Shown one piece after another: positions 37,392 through 49,243 of a stretch of DNA of 64,000 nucleotides. Both the position numbers and the translations under genes were made by a program. The stretch is taken from positions 97,269,318 to 97,333,317 of the forward strand of contig NC_135372.1 in assembly GCF_049243985.1 (NCBI RefSeq), written 5' to 3'. A model generated the notes under the pieces. It ran no database searches. It was given only the letters and a program-made list of their open reading frames with translations, and was not told the DNA's origin. How positions within the stretch are numbered: the first letter of the stretch is position 1; each line of letters opens with the position of its first letter. Source of the DNA: Paroedura picta. Its lineage: Eukaryota; Chordata; Lepidosauria; Squamata; Gekkonidae.

Positions 37392-37736
37392 CTCGCAGAA
37401 CCTTCAGTTTCACTGTACACAAGGTACTCTTGCTCCCCAAAAAGTCTGCCTTATACTGATACAATCCAGCATCCTCCTTTTTCAGTGGGTAGATGGTCAC
37501 TGTCAGGATCCCAGTCCGGATGTCATCAGCGATGGAAGTGGTGCCATTCCTCTTCTTGAGGAACGGCATCCAGAAACGCCGGGCACTGACAACATGCTGG
37601 CAGACTGTCTTGCTGATGTGTCTGCACCAACTCTTTTCTCTCCACTGATTCTCCTTGAGATTGTAGGTGCAGTTGATAGAGATTGACTCTCCTTCAATCC
37701 CATATATGACTGCATGATTATTTGCTGCATAGGCAT
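37392..37736 (-). CDS. TREM2: TREM2, V-type Ig domain exon
   Basis: TREM2 is a lipid- and lipoprotein-sensing receptor of macrophages and microglia that signals through DAP12. The phase 1-1 exon of 345 bases reads GIEGESISINCTYN, REKSWCRHISKTVCQHVVSA, RFWMPFLKKRNGTTSIADD and KKEDAGLYQYKADFLGS. Human TREM2 has [47 protein letters not shown] and HDAGLYQCQSL. Identity is clear, including the WNGST-type block. One change stands out: the F-strand cysteine (YQC) is tyrosine, while a new cysteine occurs in KSTLCTVKLKV on strand G. Splice sites ttcctag and gtaagt are good and the frame is open. Confidence 0.9.
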
Positions 37737-37789
37737 CTAGGAAGTAGAGAACAAAATGGAGGAATGGAACCCAAGTGACCAGAGTATAG

Positions 37790-37985
37790 TATTTTGACTA
37801 CCCAAAAGAGTCTCAAAGTGGTTTACAATTGCCTTCCGTTCCTCTCCCCACAACAGACACCCTGTGAGGAAGGGGGGGTTGAGAGAGCTCTGAGAGAACT
37901 GTGACCGGCCCAAGGTCACCTAACTGGCTCATATGGAGGGGTAGGGAACCAAACCCAGTTCTTAATCACTACATCAAGCTACACA
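37790..37985 (-). repeat. tRNA-derived SINE, reverse orientation, partial
   Basis: It contains agagtctcaaagtggtttac, cctctccccacaacagacac and cccaaggtcacctaactgg, the same order as in the copy at 43.2 kb. The tRNA head (on the right) is worn. It lies in TREM2 intron 1. Confidence 0.7.
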
Positions 37986-38101
37986 CCACACATTGGGAGA
38001 TGATACCCTACATGCAGAGCATAGACCCAAGCCAAGTAATTTGCATATTAATTGTTCTTCTGAGAGTTCCGCTTGCATCTGAATCCAGCAAAACATCATA
38101 T

Positions 38102-38911
38102 CACAGAATCACAGAATCATAGAGTTGGAAGGGACCATAGAGACCATCTAGTCCAACCCCCTGCTCAATGCAGGATCAGCCCAAAGCATCCTAAAGCATC
38201 CAAGAAAAGTGTGTATCCAACCTTTGCTTGAAGACTGCCAGTGAGGAGGAGCTCACCACCTCCTTAGGCAGCCTATTGCACGGCTGAACTACTCTGACTG
38301 TGGAAATTTTTTTCCTGATATCTAGCCTATATCGTTGTACTTGTAGTTTAAACCCATTACTGTGTGTCCTCTCCTCTGCAGCCAACAGAAACAGCATCCG
38401 GCCCTCCTCCAAGTGACAACCTTTCAAATACTTAAAGAGGGCTATCATGTCCCCTCTCAACCTCCTTTTCTCCAGGCTGAACATTCCCAAGTCCCTCAAC
38501 CTATCTTCATAGGGCTTGGTCCCTTGGCCTCAGTTCATCCTCGTCGCTCTCCTCTGTACCCTTTCAATTTTATCTACGTCCTTCTTGAAGTGAGGCCTCC
38601 AGAACTGCACACAGTACTCTAGGTGTGGTCTGACCAGTGCCGTATACAATGGGACTATGACATCTTGTGATTTTGATGTGATGCCCCTGTTGATACAGCC
38701 CAAAATGGCATTTGCCTTTTTTACCGCTGCATCACACTGCCTGCTCATGTTTAGCTTACAATCCACAAGTACCCCAAGGTCTCGTTCACACACAGTGTTA
38801 CCTAGAAGCGTATCCCCCATCCATTAGGCATGCTTTTCATTTTTCTGACCCAGATGCAGAACTTTACACTGATCTTTATTAAATTGCATCTTGCTCTCAT
38901 TTGCCCATTTG
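38102..38911 (-). mobile_element. CR1 LINE 3-prime part in TREM2 intron 1
   Basis: On the - strand it reads MGDTLLGNTVCERDLGVLVD, then VRPHLEYCVQFWRPHFKKDV and EKRRLRGDMIALFKYLKGCH, with the tail of catagaatc units at the left end. It is 5-prime truncated and very similar to the copies at 3.0, 8.8 and 45.2 kb. Confidence 0.93.
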
Positions 38912-40007
38912 CCCATCATTGGACAGAGTGAAGGACCAATCAGCAGCATCATAGGTGTTATTGTCAGAACTGGCAGACAAAAGCTTATATTAGAATTTAC
39001 CTTTATCATGTTTATTACCTCAGGCTTCAAACTGATGGCTAAGAAATGAAGGGACATACATTGGTGTGAACACAGTTTTAATAAATACCGCAGGAGTGGT
39101 GAGAGACAAAGCAACACAAAAAGCTTCAGGCTGCAGATTCCAAGGAGGCATCCATTCCCCTGCCTCCAGTTACCCTCACATTTGCACAAAACTGTTTAAA
39201 GTCAGGCCAGTAATGGGCTATGTGTTTATATATATGAAGAAAAACAAAGTGGCAATTTCATACCTCTCCACTGAGGAATAAAGTGGCTGAGACCCCCCTC
39301 CTCCACAATTCTTCCTTTTGAATTCAGAGCCTTTTTACAAGAAAGCTATAGATGACTGTCTAGTAGGGTTTAGAATAGTCCTCTGTCTTTTACTTTCTAG
39401 GGCAGGAAATATAACACCTTGGCCAATGATCTAACATTAATCACACTCTCATCCTGCAGAATAAATTCCAAAACTTTCTAAGCAGTTCTGCTGACATTTT
39501 GATATATTACATGTCCTGCTTCTGCTTTGACCTGCCACAAAGCCTCAGAAAACAGGAGTTAAGTTTAGGCAAAATATAAGCCCTCCATGCTAATATATAT
39601 GGCTTTTGCAATTTCTCTAAAAATATAGGCTGCTTTGTGTACGGGAAACCTGAAATGCATTAATTAACTAATCTGTTCTCAAGGCTTCCTTCCATATGAA
39701 GCCCATGCAGTAGACCTGTTGACTGTGAGCAATTTGAAGGTAACAAGGATTATGTCATGACCAAAGGGTATCCAGGGTATCTCCTCTTCTGCCCTCCCAA
39801 GATAACCTCATCTCTGTTCTTTCTGGGACAAGAAGTTAGGATGAGAAGATATTTTGCATTGGCTTATTCAGCAATTGATGACCCAGGAATAAATCTGATT
39901 TTACAGTAGCATGGTCCAATTGAGTGTGCTGAATTCACATAAGCAGAGGGCTGGGGACCATTGAATGCACTGTATTAGTGGGCTAGCTGCCTGAATAGCC
40001 CTGACTA

Positions 40008-40192
40008 GGCCTTTCTTGTCAGAGCCTGGAAGCTAAGCAGCGATTGGCCATAGATCGTACTGGGATGAAAGACTTCCAATAAAGACTGGGAATGCTATAC
40101 AGAGGAAGGCAATGTCAACCCACTTCTGCTCATCTCTTTCTTTGAAACCCCATGGTCCTGGAATTACCGTGATTTTTGTTGCAACTTAACCA
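40008..40192 (+). mobile_element. 5S rRNA-derived SINE
   Basis: The head matches the internal promoter region of 5S rRNA: ggaagctaagcag, then tactgggatgaaagactt (5S: agctaagcagggtcgg and acttggatgggagacc). The body has gaggaaggcaatgtcaaccc and ends gttgcaacttaacc. The body matches the copy at 62.7 kb. It is diverged. Confidence 0.7.
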
Positions 40193-41584
40193 AACACAAT
40201 TATTCTTAGCAGACAAGAAGGGCAGTTTGATGCTCTTTCTACCAATCATGGCTTCCCCCATGAAACTGTTTCTCTTCTGACATTTTTCTTCTGTCAGGGT
40301 TCATTTTAATCTTGGATCTGTACAGGCAGAAAAACTGCTGTGCCCAGCCTGAGGGAGGGGAACAGGCAGGGGGAATCGATATAGCTCTAATTAGTCTCAG
40401 ACCCTCCCTGTGATACATACAGACGTAGTGGCAACCCAACAATACCTTGTTTGGAAGTCAGCTGCATATTGGGCTGTTTGACTTGAAAATAGTCTATTTG
40501 TGTTGATATTTGATGTGTTTAATCTGTGCTGGCTCATTCACACATGCAAGTCATCACCAGATGGGTATGTCTGCATGAACTGCCACAGAGAAAAACCTGG
40601 TGGTTCTGAATAAATGTACCAACAGAAAAAAGTGAGAACCTGTCCCAGACTATCAAAATCTATATACAGTATAATATTTATACAATACACATTAATAAGA
40701 TATTGAATTAAACATCAAAATGTGTCTTATCTCTATTTTAATGATTAATGAAGCAATCAAAATGGACTCTAGATTTGTGCTGTTTTCAATGTTGCATTTT
40801 CATCAGTGGTTGTTTCCTCCTATGATTGTGAAAATTACCAATATTTTTCCTATTCTATATTGGTTGTGGGAGTGGTTGTGGGTGTGTCCCTCCTGGCCTA
40901 TGGGCTTTGGCCAGCCCTTACCAGCAACTGTTTGTATTTTGGGGTGCACAGAGACAGACATACAGACCAATATCAATCCTGCGAGTCTGGAAAGTTCAGG
41001 AAGATCTAAATAAAGATTATTTACAGCCTGAAACTGTAAATAGTGAACAAGTAAATGGCTGGAGAGACATGGGGACTAAAGTGACTTTTTTCAAGCTTGG
41101 CCTGGTAAATAAAAACTCCTATGAACTCAAAGACATAAGTGGCTTAGAATTTCAAGTGTAGTTAGCTTTACAGGAAAGTAGACAGTGAGACTTCAGCCTA
41201 ACTGCCTAGAGATGAGCTGTACTTCCAGGGGATTCTTGGACCCAACCTGGAGGCTGGCTTCCCTAAACCTCAGGGGGATACAATGCTACACAGTCACCCC
41301 TCCAAATTAGCTATTTTGCCTGCAGAGCTGGTCTGTATAGTCTGGAGATGAGCAGAAATTCCAGGCCCTACCCTGGCCTGAACATATTCCTTGAAGTCTG
41401 AAAGTGGAGCCTCAAAAGTGTGTAATGCCCCCACAGCTACCTAGCACCCCCTGACCTATTTTAGGTCAAGAAAACATTGCAGAGAGGAGGTAAGGTTGCC
41501 AAATTGGTGTAGATTCATCTTCTGGAATTCCACACTACCTAGGTGTGCATAAACCTGACTAAGGTCAAGACTGCTGTGCACAGA

Positions 41585-41880
41585 GGGACTTCCTCTTAGG
41601 GTTGCCATCTTCCAAGTGTGGCTCTTTAACCCACCACCCTCATGGAGAGTCTGCTATGGGGAGAGGAAGGGAAGGCAATTGGAAACTGCTTTGAGACAAC
41701 TGAAACCTGCTGGGTCACTGTGGCCTATTCCCAGTTCTCTCAGACCTCTCACAGCCCCACATCCATTACAGGTTGTCTATTGTGGGGAGACAAAGCGAAA
41801 AGGTGTTTATGAACCACTTTGATACTCCTTTGGGTAGTAAACAGCAGGGTACAAATATCCAGCTCTTCTTCTTCTAAGGA
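41585..41880 (+). repeat. tRNA-type SINE fragments, diverged
   Basis: Two pieces share the body of the SINE at 63.5 kb: ggggagaggaagggaaggca near 41660 and attgtggggagacaaagcg near 41780. The right piece ends in the cttcttcttct tail. The order suggests two overlapping old copies. Confidence 0.5.
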
Positions 41881-42689
41881 GAAGCCGTGAAAGAAGCATT
41901 TGGCCACATAACATTTTATCAACAGTAAAAAATGGAGACAGAAGAAGTAGTCACAATGTACTGTGACTACCCCATGTGTATTAGGGCAGGGGGACAAGAA
42001 GGGAAATGATGTTGAATGCAGAACTGGGAGGAATTGGTTGCCATGTAATTTCCCCCTAAGAAGAGTCACCAGTCTGATTTCCCCTTCACATATCTGAAGA
42101 CATGGCTCTGGAAAGCTCATCTGTAACCACTATGCTGCAATTCCCAGGTCAGTCCTCTCCCATACTCAATGAACATTCCACACTACAGGTTCTTGACACC
42201 CATATCTCCACACACATACCCTCATTTGTCACCACGCCACCACAACGTCCCACACAACACACATTCAACCCCATGATCTTACAGAGTGGACAACTCCTTC
42301 CCTTCCTCTTCCCACTGCAAAGCTCTAGCGCCTGTTGTATTCCTGGATACAACGAGCTTTGTCTCTAGTTGGGATATAATTCCCCATGGCCAACATCACT
42401 AGCAGGTTATCCTGTTTCATGGCATGCCATTTACATAGTGCCCAAGCACACAACAGAAATAAGCAAAATGTACCACATCAGAAGTGCTTGGAAAGGTGAG
42501 AAATAAACTTGGGAAAAACTTTAACTCCAAATGGCTTTGCTTGGGCAGGATTCTATCCTCAGAATCATGCATACAGGTCAGTCTAGTTCAATCATTTCCT
42601 GGCCCATTCATACTATACATGGCATCATAATCTGTTCTGAACACCTGAAGCTCTCACTCATCCAACCCAAAGGGGCTTTAATTTCTTAC

Positions 42690-42732
42690 CTGACAAGGAC
42701 ACTAAGATGCAAAGAAGTACAAACCTCTCCAT
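42690..42732 (-). CDS. TREM2: TREM2, signal-peptide exon
   Basis: The exon reads MERFVLLCILVSLS and stops after one base of the next codon at a gtaagaa donor. Its length (43 bases) and phase equal those of the signal exon of the neighbouring receptor and fit the V exon at 37.4-37.7 kb, which starts in phase 1. The 5-kb intron between them holds a CR1 fragment, a tRNA SINE and a 5S SINE. Confidence 0.78.
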
Positions 42733-43147
42733 CTGACTCCGGCTGATCAAAGAAGAATGTTTCCAGTGGAAAAAGAAAACCTAGTCTTGCACAAGGACAG
42801 AGCTTTTGCCTTACTGTGCATAAAAAAGTCAGAACAGGAACTTCTGTTGCTCTCTGTGTTTGGTTAAACAACATGTCAGTGAAAAGAGTCACAGTGGCTG
42901 AAAAAGGGGACATCAGCAATGTCATGATTCACGAACCTGGGTCTAACCCATGAAGGGGGTGGGAAGCTGGTACATCAGAAATGGAAATAATGAAATGAGG
43001 TACTGATGATTAGGCATCATCTATGCAACCCAGACTAGTCCTGTCAACTCAAGCTACCTGTGTCTCTGGATTCAGAAAGACTCTACATAAGCTATACAAG
43101 TGAAACAGATGGTGTAGACCATATTTATCATGCTTAGCCCACTTATT
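42733..43147. other. TREM2: Upstream region of TREM2
   Basis: The TREM2 promoter on the - strand should lie here. No CpG island or clear TATA box is visible and no repeat is recognised before the SINE at 43148. Confidence 0.35.
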
Positions 43148-43344
43148 GAAGAAGAAGAAGAGTTGGTTTTTATATGCTACTTTTCTCTCCCTGAAGGAGT
43201 CTCAAAGCAGCTTACATTCACCTTTCCTTCTTCTCCCCACAACAGATACCCTCTGAGTTAGGTGAGGCTGAGAGAGCCCTGATATTATTGCTCAGTCCGA
43301 ACAGCTTTCTCAGGGTTGTGGCAAGCCCAAGGTCACCAAGCTAG

Positions 43345-45912
43345 TCAAGGAAGGTTGTAGCGAGACGTGGATGTTGGATTTTCGTAGGGCAAACTTTAAT
43401 AAACTCAGAGACAGGATGAGTGTCATACCATGGACGAGAATGCTGGAAGGAAAGGGAGCATGTGAAGGGTGGGCGCTACTCAAACAAGAGCTATTGCATG
43501 CTCAATCAATGACTATCCCAGAAAGACGAAAACACTGCAGGAGCTCTAAGAAGCCTATTTGGATGAACAGAGAACTTCAAGAGGAACTAAGAAAGAAAAG
43601 GAAAATGTTCAGGAAATGGAGGGAAGGACAGAGCTCTAAAGAAGAGTACCTACAGGTTACTAGGCACTGTAGATCAATCATCAGAAAGGCCAAAGCTGAA
43701 AGTGAGCTAAGATTGGCCAGGGAAGCCCATTGTAACAAGAAAAGATTTTTCAGTTATGTGAGGAGCAAATGTAAAGTAAAGGAGGCAATAGGCCCACTGT
43801 TGGGTGCGGATGGACAAACTCTAATGGAAGATGCAGAGAGAGCAGAAAGGCTAAGCGCCTATTTTACACCTGTTTTTTCCACCAGTCAAAGGGTTTAGGC
43901 ACATCTAGAGATAGCAGTAGCCAAAGGATAGTGTCTGGGTGGCAGGTTGACATGGATAGAGAGGTTGTCAAGAGGCATTTAGCTGCACTGGATGAGTTCA
44001 TATCCCCTGGGCCGGATGAAATGCACCCGAGAGTGCTCAAAGAACTTTCCGGAGAACTTGCAGAACCCTTGTCCATCATCTTCGGGACCTCTTTAAGGAC
44101 TGGAGATTTCCTGGAGCAGCGGTCCCCAACCTTCATCTGGTCGGGGACCGCCTCCGGGGGTGGGGGAGAGCCAGCGGCCTGGCTGCCACAGTTGCTCAAA
44201 AACGCGCACACGCAGAGTTGCCGCACATGCGCGTTTTGGCCACCAGGGGGCGCAAATGCGCATGTGCGGCAGTTTTGCGTGTGCGCGTTAGCGTCGCTGG
44301 CGCGCCGGCTGCCGCACCGGCTGCCGCACCGGCTGCCGCACCGGCTGCCGCACCGGCTGCCGCACCGGCTGCCGCACCGGCTGCCGCGCCAGCCTCTTCC
44401 CCCCCTCTCGCTGCAGGGGGGGGCAGGCGCAGCCGCTGGTGGCCCGGTACAATGCCTTTGCAGCCCGGTACCAGGCCGCGGACCGGGGGTTGGGGACCCC
44501 TGTCCTGGAGGACTGGAAGAGAGCAAACATTATTCTGATCTTCAAAAAAGGGAGGAAGGAAGACCCGGGAAACTACAGACCAGTGAGTCTGACCTCTGTT
44601 GTGGGGAAGATAATGGAGCAGATATTAATGGGCGCGATCTGCAAACATCTGGAGGACAATTTGGTGATCCAAGGAAGTCAGCATGGATTTGTCTCCAACA
44701 GGTCCTGTCAGACCAACCTGGTTTCCTTTTTTGACCAAGTAACAGGTTTGCTGGATCGTGGAAATTCAGTTGATGTCATTTACTTGGATTTTAGTAAAGC
44801 TTTTGATAAGGTTCCCCATGATGTTCTGGTGGACAAATTGAAGGATTTTCAGATAGTTAGGCGGATATGGAATTGGTTAAAGAACCACACTCAAAGAGTT
44901 GTTGTTAATGGTATTTCATCAGACTGGAGGAAGGTGAGTAGTGGGGTACCTCAGGGCTTGGGGCTCGGCCCGGTACTTTTTAACATATTTATGAATGATC
45001 TAGATGAGGGGGTGGAGGGACTACTCATCAAGTTTGCAGATGACACCAAATTGGGAGGACTGGCAAATACTCCGGAAAATAGAGACAGAGTTCAACGAGA
45101 TCTGAACACAATGGAAAAATGGGCAAATGAGAACAAGATGCAATTAATAAAGATAAGTTCTGCATCGGGGTCAGAAAAATGAAAAGCATGCCTACTGGAT
45201 GGGGGATACGCTTCTAGGTAACACTGTGTGTGAATGTGACCTTGGGGTACTTGTGGATTGTAAACTAAAAATGAGCAGGCAGTGTGATGCAGCGGTAAAA
45301 AAGGCGAATGCCATTTTGGGCTGTATCAACAGGGGCATCACATCAAAATCACAAGATGTCATAGTCCCATTGTATACGACACTGGTCAGACCACACCTGG
45401 AGTACTGTGTGCAGTTCTGGAGGCCTCGCTTCAAGAAGGATGTAGATAAAATTGAAAGGGTACAGAGGAGAACGACGAAGATGATCTGGGGCCAAGGGAC
45501 CAAGCCTTATGAAGATAGGTTGAGGGGAATGTTCAGCCTGGAGAAAAGGAGGTTGAGAGGGGACATGATAGCCCTCTTTAAGTATTTGAAAGGTTGTCAC
45601 TTGGAGGAGGGCAGGATGCTTTTTCCGTTGGCTGCAGAGGAGAGGACACGCAGTAATGGGTTTAATATACAAGTACAACGATATAGGCTTGATATCAGGA
45701 AAAAATTTTCACAGTCAGAGTAGTTCAGCCATGGAATAAGCTGCCTAAGGAGGTGGTGAGCTCCCCCTCACTGGCAGTCTTCAAGCAAAGGTTGGATACA
45801 CACTTTTCTTGGATGCTTTAGGATGCTTAGGGCTGATCCTGCGTAGAGCAGGGGGTTGGACTAGATGGCCTGAATGGCCCCTTCCAACTCTATGATTCTA
45901 TGATTCTATGAT
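43345..45912 (+). mobile_element. CR1 LINE inserted in a SINE
   Basis: It begins at the end of the endonuclease domain (CS-TRMLDF equivalent), continues through the linker (KPIWMNRELQEELRKKRKMF, RKAKAESELRLAREAH) and the RT ([67 protein letters not shown]) and ends with gattctatg repeats. A hAT element occupies 44117-44502. It keeps the linker that the 8.8-kb copy has lost. Frameshifts near 45170 and elsewhere make it inactive. Confidence 0.94.
44117..44502. mobile_element. hAT-type MITE inside CR1
   Basis: Ends cagcggtccccaacc and ggttggggacccctg are inverted repeats. Perfect 8-bp duplications tcctggag flank it (44109-44116 and 44503-44510). Inside is a 12-bp tandem array, ccggctgccgca, about seven copies (44305-44390). 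It has no transposase. Confidence 0.94.
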
Positions 45913-46000
45913 AAGCTAGCTGCACGTGGAGAAGTGGTGGGGAATCAAACCTGACTCATCAGGTTAGAAGTTCATGCTCCTAACCACTAGCTGGTTCTTT

Positions 46001-46730
46001 TATTGGGCACATGGTGTGAACACTTGGAAAGAAGAGACAAGATGGACCATCTTGCAAATGGACCATTTCTCATATAATAAGTTGTTATTACTACATCCTA
46101 ATATATTGTCGCTAATGCTGTAGTGGAGAGCAAGCTATAAGTAGTGAACCCCCAAATGCTTTATGCTGAGATGTTGGATGGGATTTCATTTATGAGATCC
46201 TGACTTCTACCTATTCTTTGAAAAAGAAAAGAAATAAAGAAGGAAGGAGCAAACATTCCATTTTTTGTTGTTGCTGCCATTAAAATAGAGAACAAAACTT
46301 TAGCTATGTATAGTTGAATGTGTGGGCATTTTGAGAATAAATCAGCCCATCATACAGATCCAGGAGGGCATTTTTACACACACTATAAGAATGGTTCAGA
46401 AAGATGCTTTAATAAAGGGATAGGGACTGTAGACTGTACTACTATGTACAGTACACATTATCTGTTACTGTATCAATTACCATGTCTTACTTATGCTTTA
46501 TTTTGGCTCTGTTTCAGATTTCTGCAAACCTTATCCTATTGCTTTGTTTAGTGGGTGTCCTATCCTGTTGATTGTATTGACTTACAGTCTCAGGTTTTTT
46601 TGTTCCACCTGAAACAGGGAAACAGAGGGTTCCGTGTAGGAAACCTAAACATTAAGCAGTTTTTCAATTTTTAGGACATTAGTTAACCATAGTAACAGGG
46701 GAAGCAATTCTAATGAGTCCAAAGCTAAGG
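46001..46730. other. No feature recognised
   Basis: AT-rich DNA with short open frames and no similarity that I can name. Confidence 0.4.
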
Positions 46731-46876
46731 TGGTGGTACATTCTCCCTCACTGCAGTCTTTACGCATTGGCTGGGCAGATGCTTATCCTGGATGCTTTAG
46801 GCCAATCCTGCATTGAGCAGAGCATGGACTAGATGGCCTGTATGGCCCCTTCCAACTCTATGATTCTATAATTCTA
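46731..46876 (+). mobile_element. CR1 LINE tail fragment
   Basis: It contains ggtacattctccctcactgc, ggatgctttaggccaatcct and ggactagatggcctgtatgg, ending in attctataattctat. Only the last 150 bp remain. Confidence 0.88.
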
Positions 46877-46879
46877 TTC

Positions 46880-48955
46880 AATGGGATTTGTTCCAAGGAA
46901 AGTGTCCTTAGGAGTTCAGCCTGTGTTAAGTAAGCACACAAAAAATGAATACAGCCTGTGTCTATAACATCAGTTCAGTGGTTTCTTTCCCCTTTAAAAC
47001 CCCATCACACCTTTGGCTCATGCTCCATGCCATCCAGCATCCCTTATACCCTTGGCAACAGCTATTTCCTCTGCATATTTTGGTCTGCCCACCTGATCTT
47101 GAAGCTCACCCTCTGCACACTGTACTTCTAGTTCCTCTCCCCCCTCTCCCTGACTTCACTGTCTATTTGCTTAGTTTAGCAATCCCTCCTGTCTGCTTCT
47201 ATCTGTAAATATTCTCTGCATTCTTGCTACTTCTTCTTGCCCAGCTGTTTTCACAGCTGCTCAGGGTGAAAAGTTCTTAATGCAGCAAAAGAAACAGAAA
47301 TGTGAGGACAAAATGATAAACGGTTGGATTGTTAGTCATTTTTCCTTTTTTGATTATTTTAAAAATTATTTGGGTTTTTTTTCATTAGAGATGTGGATAG
47401 TTCCATATTCTGTATATGTATTTTTCTCAAATGCTGTTATAATTCCCGAAGTCTCATTGGTAAAAAAACACATTTGACTAGTTTGTACTGAATGTTAATA
47501 GATCTTGGCTTTATTAAATGTTAAGATTTGAAAATCTTAAATTTTGTATTAAATTAGTATTAATTAAATTGTATTAAATTAGTGTCAACTTGCTACTTGT
47601 ATCCTGGAGTTCTTGTTGGAATAAAATGATGTTGCAACCAGTTTATAAATATATATTTAGTTGATATTTGGAAGGGTTTTTCCCCTCCTCAATTTCTGTT
47701 TCTTTCTCTGCTTTCAGTTGGTTGAGCCCCCTCCCTTTTTTGTTTACTTTGGAAAGTTTAAGTATTCCTTCTCCCACTACACAGCAACTCTGAATTTTTT
47801 CCATGTCTTAACTACCTCCTGCCCCACTTTCTTTCACCTTCCTGGGTTTAGGGAACAGCTATTTTAAGACAGCTGGCTCTCAATGCAATGCCTCCTCCTT
47901 CTAATCTTGCAAAGATTTGGGCCTCCTTCAGACCACTTACCTGTCTCCTTCTGAACCAATCTAGCTTCTTCTAAGAACTGTACAAGCCCCGCATCCCATC
48001 TCTAACTATGGCCAACCCAGGAGTCAGGGAATCTCACAAGTTGAATGAAAGACAATAACCACACTCCATTTCTTACACTCAGCACCTGGCAGCCAAAACT
48101 TTGCTGCTTCTGATTACCAAGATCCTAGTTAATTGCAGCAGCTACAAATCAGTGAGAGAGATGTGTGCTCCATCAGCATGTTGAACTCTTTTCAACCTAT
48201 TAATATGCCTGAAGGGAAGAGGGAAGTTACAATTATAGTATCAGGCCCTTCTTTCTCTGCATCTCTTACCTCCACATAAGATAACGTGTTGCCTGCAGGG
48301 GCGGGGTTCACGTGAACATTCCAACACAGACATTCAAGGTGAGCAAAGGTACACATTCAAGGAAGGCCTGCCACTGACTTCACCCTTCTCCATCATGCCT
48401 TCAAAAACGTGAATAAGCTACAGGCTATCATAGGACAGGAAATGTCATTAACTGTGCATCGATTGAAGAGGTATTAGCAATGCAATCTCTGGAACTGATG
48501 ACTGACTATTGACTCAGTTATAATCTAGGATAGAAAAAGAACATCAACTTTCTCCACACTCCTCATAATTCTATAGTTCTTTTTTGTAATCTTTCCCTCT
48601 TAAATTTAAAACCTTGCCTTCATTGGAGATGCTCTAAACCAGAAGTAGGAGAAAGGCACATTGAGATTAGGGTTGCCAACAGTCCTGGAGAAAAAAGTCC
48701 AGTCCCTTTAAAACAAGTCTTATTCATATTTGTTTACAAGTGCTAGTTACCTCCATGCCACAAAATTTTTTAACAGCCCATTTCTACACATTATGGCAGG
48801 TTCTGGACAAAAAGGTGAACCAAAAATATATATAAAAGGGGCAATACGTTCTTCTCCATGACTGTTGGCAACCATAACTGAAGTTCAATGACCAACCACT
48901 GTTGAATTACACAGGGATGTCTGATTGCTGGATTCTTGTAGCCAGTTGTGTACAG
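46880..48955. other. Gene-free stretch
   Basis: No exon or named repeat. Near 48668 is a short piece starting agggttgccaacagtcctgg, resembling one end of the MITE family seen at 5.9 kb, without a visible partner end. Confidence 0.4.
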
Positions 48956-49243
48956 CAGTGGTCCCCAACCTTTTTATCACCGGGGACTGTTCAACGCTTG
49001 ACAATTTTACTGAGGCCCGGGGGGGGGGTAGTCTTTTGCAGAGGGATATCACCACCACTTGAGCCCCTGCTCCACTTGCTTTCTCGCGGCGGCTGTTGGA
49101 GAACACCAAGGTGAGCCAGAGGCAGATTGGCAGGGCAGCCCCTGAGGCAGCAGCTAGGGAGGAGGACGAGGAGGAGTTGTGGCCTGGTACCAAATGATCC
49201 ACGGACCGGTCCTGGTCCCTGGACCGGGGGTTGGGGACCACTG
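48956..49243. mobile_element. hAT-type MITE, same family as 44.1 kb
   Basis: Ends cagtggtccccaacc and ggttggggaccactg. The flanking octamers gtgtacag (48948-48955) and gtgtatgg (49244-49251) match at 6 of 8 positions, as for an aged target duplication. The interior has caccggggactgttcaacgc, shared in reverse with 57.1 kb. Confidence 0.88.

Larger units (their letters stand above)
43148..46000 (-). mobile_element. tRNA-derived SINE split by a CR1 insertion
   Basis: The left part (43148-43344) holds the gaa-repeat tail and body; the right part (about 45920-46000) holds the head, with gggaatcaaacctgactc (B box reversed) and ctcctaaccactagctgg. The short repeat aagctag lies on both sides of the CR1 (43338-43344 and 45913-45919). 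Joined across the CR1, the two parts give one normal SINE. Confidence 0.85.

Noticed and set aside
44218-44545. Alanine- and leucine/proline-type repeat protein
   Set aside because: It is the translation of the 12-bp array in a MITE.
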